Positions 6,185 to 8,110 of a stretch of 8,110 nucleotides of DNA are shown piece by piece; position 1 is the first letter of the stretch, and every line of letters begins with the position of its first letter. The notes beneath the pieces are model-generated. The model worked only from the letters and a program-made list of their open reading frames with translations, ran no database searches and was not told the origin of the DNA. The translations under genes and the position numbers were made by a program. The DNA comes from Acidobacteriota bacterium (GTDB lineage: Bacteria; Acidobacteriota; Vicinamibacteria; Vicinamibacterales; JAFNAJ01): NCBI GenBank assembly GCA_017860085.1, contig JAFNAJ010000099.1, positions 1 to 8,110 on the forward strand, read 5' to 3'.

Positions 6185-6190
6185 CATAAT
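6185..6190 (+). promoter_or_regulatory. Candidate -10 for dut
   Basis: CATAAT matches five of six consensus positions, in the 180-bp gap between the divergent peptidase and dut genes. No convincing -35 is found 16-18 bp upstream. Transcription would start near 6197 and give a leader of about 110 nt, containing the small inverted repeat at 6205-6219. Confidence 0.35.
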
Positions 6191-6204
6191 GGCAGCGCCG
6201 CGCG

Positions 6205-6219
6205 GCCTGTGGCGCAGGC
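6205..6219. repeat. Short inverted repeat in the dut leader
   Basis: GCCTG (6205-6209) and CAGGC (6215-6219) form a 5-bp stem with the loop TGGCG. The same bases recur as the palindrome CAGGCCTG at 6273-6280, just before the dut ribosome site, so the two elements could pair with each other in alternative ways. The function is unknown and the repeat may be chance. Confidence 0.35.
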
Positions 6220-6292
6220 TTCCGCCTTCGCGTGACGGCTCGACCGGCCGCCGTCGCCCTAGCGCGGGCCTTCAGGCCTGCGCAGCGAGCTC

Positions 6293-6298
6293 AGGGAG
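6293..6298 (+). promoter_or_regulatory. Ribosome binding site that sets the dut start
   Basis: AGGGAG lies 8 nt before the ATG at 6307. It identifies this ATG as the start and excludes the in-frame GTG at 6232, whose 25 extra residues are Arg/Ala-rich and unlike dUTPase. Confidence 0.8.
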
Positions 6299-6306
6299 AC
6301 ACACCG

Positions 6307-6744
6307 ATGCGCGTCAGGATCCGCAGGCTCGCCGATGATGTCGAGCTTCCGATGTATCACTCGGCCGGGGCGGCCGCCTTCGACCTCGCCGCCAGCGAAG
6401 ACGCGACGGTCGCGCCTGGCGAAGTGCGCCTCGTCGGCACGGGGCTCGTCATCCAGGTGCCGGAAGGGTTCTTCCTCGCCATCGTGGCCAGGAGCAGCCT
6501 CCCGCTGCGCAAGGGGCTGATCGTGGCCAATGGCGTGGGCGTGGTCGATTGCGACTACTGCGGTCCCGACGACGAGGTGAAGGTGCAGGTGTGCAACCTC
6601 ACGAGTGCGCCGGTGCAGGTCCGTCGGGGCGATCGCCTCGCGCAAGGACTCCTGCTGCCGGCCGTGCGCATCGAGTGGGACGAGGTTGACGATCACGGCA
6701 CACCGTCGCGCGGCGGCTTCGGCGCGACGGGGGGATACTCCTGA
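6307..6744 (+). CDS. dut: dUTP diphosphatase (trimeric dUTPase)
   Basis: Hydrolyses dUTP to dUMP and pyrophosphate, supplying dTMP synthesis and keeping uracil out of DNA. The protein has 145 residues, the normal size for the homotrimeric family, and all five motifs are present in order: I, A-G-A-A-A-F-D-L (20-27); II, A-R-S-S-L (61-65); III, G-V-V-D-C-D-Y-C-G (78-86) with Asp81 the likely water-activating residue and Tyr84 next to the base pocket; IV, R-G-D-R-L-A-Q-G (107-114); V, R-G-G-F-G-A-T-G (135-142), the flexible C-terminal arm with Phe138 expected to stack on the uracil. Motif II lacks the P-R-S-G of the E. coli enzyme and is closer to forms in many other phyla. The gene appears to be monocistronic; the next gene is convergent, 55 bp away. 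Confidence 0.96.
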   Translation: MRVRIRRLADDVELPMYHSAGAAAFDLAASEDATVAPGEVRLVGTGLVIQVPEGFFLAIVARSSLPLRKGLIVANGVGVVDCDYCGPDDEVKVQVCNLTSAPVQVRRGDRLAQGLLLPAVRIEWDEVDDHGTPSRGGFGATGGYS

Positions 6745-6765
6745 CCGCACTTGCGCGGGCCGTCA

Positions 6766-6786
6766 GTTCCTCGTTCTTCGTTCCTG
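6766..6786. repeat. Three heptamer units between convergent genes
   Basis: GTTCCTC, GTTCTTC and GTTCCTG follow one another without gaps in the space between the dut stop (6744) and the DUF6941-like stop (6800). Units differ at one or two positions. No terminator hairpin is evident in this 55-bp gap, apart from the small palindrome CCTGGGCCAGG that overlaps the end of the repeat. Confidence 0.5.
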
Positions 6787-6799
6787 GGCCAGGGGAGCG

Positions 6800-7249
6800 T
6801 CAGACCGCGTAGACGACCTGGAGCGCCATCCGGGTCAGCAACTGGTCGTCGAACCGCACATCGAAGTGGTACGTGCCGGGCTCGTGCACCTGCAATTCGA
6901 GCGGGACGACGAGGCTGGCGCCGGGCAGCGCATCGGTGAACTCGATGGTCTGCGTCAGCGACGGCCCTTCGGCGCCCGACGGATAGACTCCTTGCAGGGC
7001 CAGTCGATGGTGTCCGCGGGACTGGCCGGCCCGCAGACTCACGACCGCAGTCAGCGACACCACCCCCGCAGGTCGCAGTCCAAGCGGGTCACCCGACTCC
7101 GGCGTGATCGCGACACCGTCGACGATGCCGTGAACGTCAACGGCGCCGTCGGGTCGCGGCTCGATGCGATCGCACAGCACAGCGAGCGCGACGAACGGTC
7201 CCAGGCCGTCCTCTGGCCGCCGCGCCTCCACCGATGGAGAGTTCTGCAT
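6800..7249 (-). CDS. DUF6941-like protein of unknown function
   Basis: From the ATG at 7249 this is a 149-residue protein; a GTG at 7252 would add one Met. The pattern is like DUF6941: A-V-L-C-D-R-I near the N-terminus, D-V-H-G-I-V-D-G-V in the first third, a charged middle ending P-S-G-A-E-G-P, then P-L-E-L-Q-V-H-E-P-G-T-Y-H-F-D-V-R-F-D-D-Q-L-L, a typical last pair of strands in an Ig-like sheet. There is no signal peptide, membrane segment or catalytic motif, so the protein is probably a cytoplasmic all-beta protein. Its start overlaps the stop of the upstream zinc-ribbon gene (TGATG, or GTGA for the GTG start) and has no ribosome site of its own, which implies translational coupling. The partner context offers no firm function. 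Family name is from pattern memory and could be wrong. Confidence 0.78.
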   Translation of the reverse strand: MQNSPSVEARRPEDGLGPFVALAVLCDRIEPRPDGAVDVHGIVDGVAITPESGDPLGLRPAGVVSLTAVVSLRAGQSRGHHRLALQGVYPSGAEGPSLTQTIEFTDALPGASLVVPLELQVHEPGTYHFDVRFDDQLLTRMALQVVYAV

Positions 7250-7974
7250 CACGCAACGTCCGGCTGCCAGCGCAGCAACTCGGCCACCGCCCGGAGGCCC
7301 GCGCCGACCAGATCGTTCGCGTCCCGCGACAACAAGGCCTCGAGCGGGCTGTCGCCCGCGGCCTCGGCGAAGGCGCGCTCGGCCCGAAGCCGCTCGAGCA
7401 TGAGCGTCACCGGGAGCGTGGCGTCGGGAGGACGCGGCGTGGCGTCCGCAGCCAGCTGCTCGAGCGCACGACGGACCTGGTGGGGATCGAGGATGGCGAG
7501 CGGCGTGCGGCAGAACGAGCAGGCCGCCCCGCGTTCGACGTCGACCGGTGCGCCGCAGTTCGAGCAGTTCACCTGGCGGAGGCGCGTGCGCAGTTCGGCG
7601 ACCTCACGCGCGTCGAGGCTCCGCACGAAGTTCTTGGCGCGGAGGAACTGGTAGAACGTGAGAAACCGTCCGTGGTCGCTCGGGCAGTTGAAGAAGGTGA
7701 AGCGCGTGTTGCGCTGCAAGTCGGTGGCCTCCGACAGGCCGCGCCCGCAGCGCGGGCACTTCAGCCGGGCGGCGAGCGGCTGGCGTGCTCCCGGTGCGGT
7801 GTCGTGGATGGCCGCGACGAGCGCGATGGTCGCCGATGGCGCCAGCTGCAGCAGTTCCTGGCGATCGAACCAGATCCCCTGGCACGGATGGCAGAGATCC
7901 AACGTCAGCGACCGGCCGTAGAGTCGCTCGAACGACCGCTCGGTCATCTGATTGCGGCAACTCGGACATTTCAT
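7249..7974 (-). CDS. Protein with three zinc ribbons (zf-TFIIB-like N-terminus)
   Basis: 241-residue cytoplasmic protein of unknown role. The first ribbon uses Cys3, Cys6, Cys28 and Cys31 (C-P-S-C ... C-H-P-C-Q-G-I-W-F-D-R-Q-E-L), the signature of bacterial TFIIB-type zinc-finger proteins. The second has C-P-R-C (73-76) and then C-P-S-D-H (Cys97, His101) as a probable C3H site. The third uses Cys137, Cys140, Cys152 and Cys155 (C-S-N-C-G-A-P-V and C-S-F-C). Between the second and third, residues 118-135 look helical. The C-terminal 80 residues are Ala/Leu/Arg-rich and probably helical. Such proteins are often annotated as transcription factor zinc-finger proteins without proof of DNA binding; RNA or protein binding is equally possible. 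AGGGAG (7983-7988) lies 8 nt before the ATG. It is the first gene of a two-gene operon with the DUF6941-like gene, by stop/start overlap. Confidence 0.86.
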   Translation of the reverse strand: MKCPSCRNQMTERSFERLYGRSLTLDLCHPCQGIWFDRQELLQLAPSATIALVAAIHDTAPGARQPLAARLKCPRCGRGLSEATDLQRNTRFTFFNCPSDHGRFLTFYQFLRAKNFVRSLDAREVAELRTRLRQVNCSNCGAPVDVERGAACSFCRTPLAILDPHQVRRALEQLAADATPRPPDATLPVTLMLERLRAERAFAEAAGDSPLEALLSRDANDLVGAGLRAVAELLRWQPDVA

Positions 7975-7982
7975 CGGGTCAG

Positions 7983-7988
7983 CTCCCT
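7983..7988 (-). promoter_or_regulatory. Ribosome binding site of the zinc-ribbon gene
   Basis: AGGGAG on the minus strand, 8 nt before the ATG at 7974. Confidence 0.7.
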
Positions 7989-7989
7989 G

Positions 7990-8010
7990 GTTCGGGACTC
8001 GGGGCTCGGG
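7990..8010. repeat. Three heptamer units in the leader of the zinc-ribbon operon
   Basis: GTTCGGG, ACTCGGG and GCTCGGG lie head to tail just upstream of the ribosome site. All share the core TCGGG. They fall inside the predicted 5' leader of the zinc-ribbon operon. Confidence 0.5.
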
Positions 8011-8049
8011 AGCAGCACGTCCTCCCGTCGACCTGCTCGAGAAGATACA

Positions 8050-8077
8050 GTACCCGGGCGCTATAATCCCCGGGAAC
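8050..8077. promoter_or_regulatory. Inverted repeat around overlapping TATA elements, likely operator
   Basis: GTACCCGGG (8050-8058) and CCCGGGAAC (8069-8077) are inverted copies matching at 8 of 9 positions. The 10-bp spacer between them holds most or all of both -10 candidates. A protein bound here would block both promoters. The arms could also form an RNA hairpin in either transcript. The repeat is seen directly; its use as an operator is inferred. Confidence 0.5.
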
Positions 8078-8087
8078 CCGCTGTCAC
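8060..8087 (-). promoter_or_regulatory. Candidate promoter of the zinc-ribbon operon
   Basis: On the minus strand, GTGACA (8082-8087, five of six) and TATAGC (8060-8065, four of six) are separated by 16 bp. Transcription would start near 8053, with a leader of about 78 nt that includes the heptamer repeat. Confidence 0.42.
8062..8067 (+). promoter_or_regulatory. Perfect TATAAT, plus strand, for a gene beyond the right edge
   Basis: TATAAT with a start site expected near 8074. The -35 is poor: the best hexamer, TCGAGA (8037-8042), needs a 19-bp spacer. A GTG at 8089-8091 opens a short frame to the window edge but has no ribosome site, so I do not call a gene there. Confidence 0.5.
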
Positions 8088-8110
8088 CGTGCCGCAGTGC
8101 GACAACGATC

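Noticed and set aside
4792..6189. A 465-codon plus-strand frame across the P1 peptidase gene
   Set aside because: Arg/Gly-rich translation opposite a gene with clear S58 family motifs; a compositional artefact.
6232..6306. GTG start at 6232 for dut
   Set aside because: The added residues do not resemble dUTPase, and the ATG at 6307 has AGGGAG 8 nt upstream and begins with the family-typical first strand.
6605..7654. A 349-codon plus-strand frame spanning the end of dut, the gap and the two-gene operon
   Set aside because: It crosses several well-supported genes in the wrong frame, and its product is rich in Arg, Ser and Ala with no domain.
8089..8110. A gene starting at GTG 8089 after the TATAAT
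   Set aside because: Only seven codons are visible, no ribosome site precedes it, and the leader would be only about 15 nt. It cannot be supported from this window.

Overview
This is an 8.1 kb GC-rich window. The long antisense open frames and the strong preference for G or C at wobble positions are typical of such DNA. It looks like ordinary chromosome from a free-living bacterium. The gene mix is a short-type glycogen phosphorylase, Tat-exported glycosylasparaginase, DmpA-type peptidase, a DUF6941-like protein and zinc-ribbon proteins of unknown role. This suggests an Acidobacteriota-like genome, perhaps of the Vicinamibacteria, but that is an impression from gene content and style, not a phylogenetic result. 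I see no tRNA, rRNA, CRISPR array, insertion sequence, phage gene or attachment site.

Left part (1-1437). The 3' part of a PrcB-domain gene runs in from the left edge (+). It converges on a small secreted protein gene (414-866, -), and a perfect 10-bp hairpin with a GNRA loop lies between them. The secreted protein has the best promoter in the window, with a 17-bp spacer and a perfect TATAAT. Next on the minus strand is a zinc-ribbon protein of unknown function (about 958-1416), which may be read from a leaderless mRNA.

Middle (1495-6126). An alpha-glucan phosphorylase gene (glgP, -) faces away from a Tat-exported glycosylasparaginase family gene (+), and they share a 149-bp divergent promoter region. 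The asparaginase converges, with only 13 bp between stop codons, on an exported P1-family (DmpA/BapA) peptidase gene (-). These two neighbours are both predicted to be exported, and both are predicted to mature by self-cleavage just before the catalytic Thr or Ser. Their likely roles are cleaving Asn-linked or isoaspartyl amides and small N-blocked or D-containing peptides.

Right part (6307-8110). A dUTPase gene (dut, +) converges on a two-gene minus-strand operon. The operon encodes a protein with three zinc ribbons and, translationally coupled to it, a DUF6941-like protein. Upstream of it is a compact region where a plus-strand TATAAT and a minus-strand TATA element overlap inside an inverted repeat. 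This looks like a divergent promoter with an operator, serving this operon and a gene beyond the right edge.

Every gene pair is separated by a short gap and no gap exceeds 300 bases; the largest are 6127-6306, 3634-3782 and 7975-8110. I found no clear undescribed multi-gene system. The most interesting items are regulatory: the shared CTATAATCC(G/C)CGGG promoter core, the operator-like repeat at the right end, the possible leaderless start, and the heptamer microrepeats on either side of the zinc-ribbon operon.
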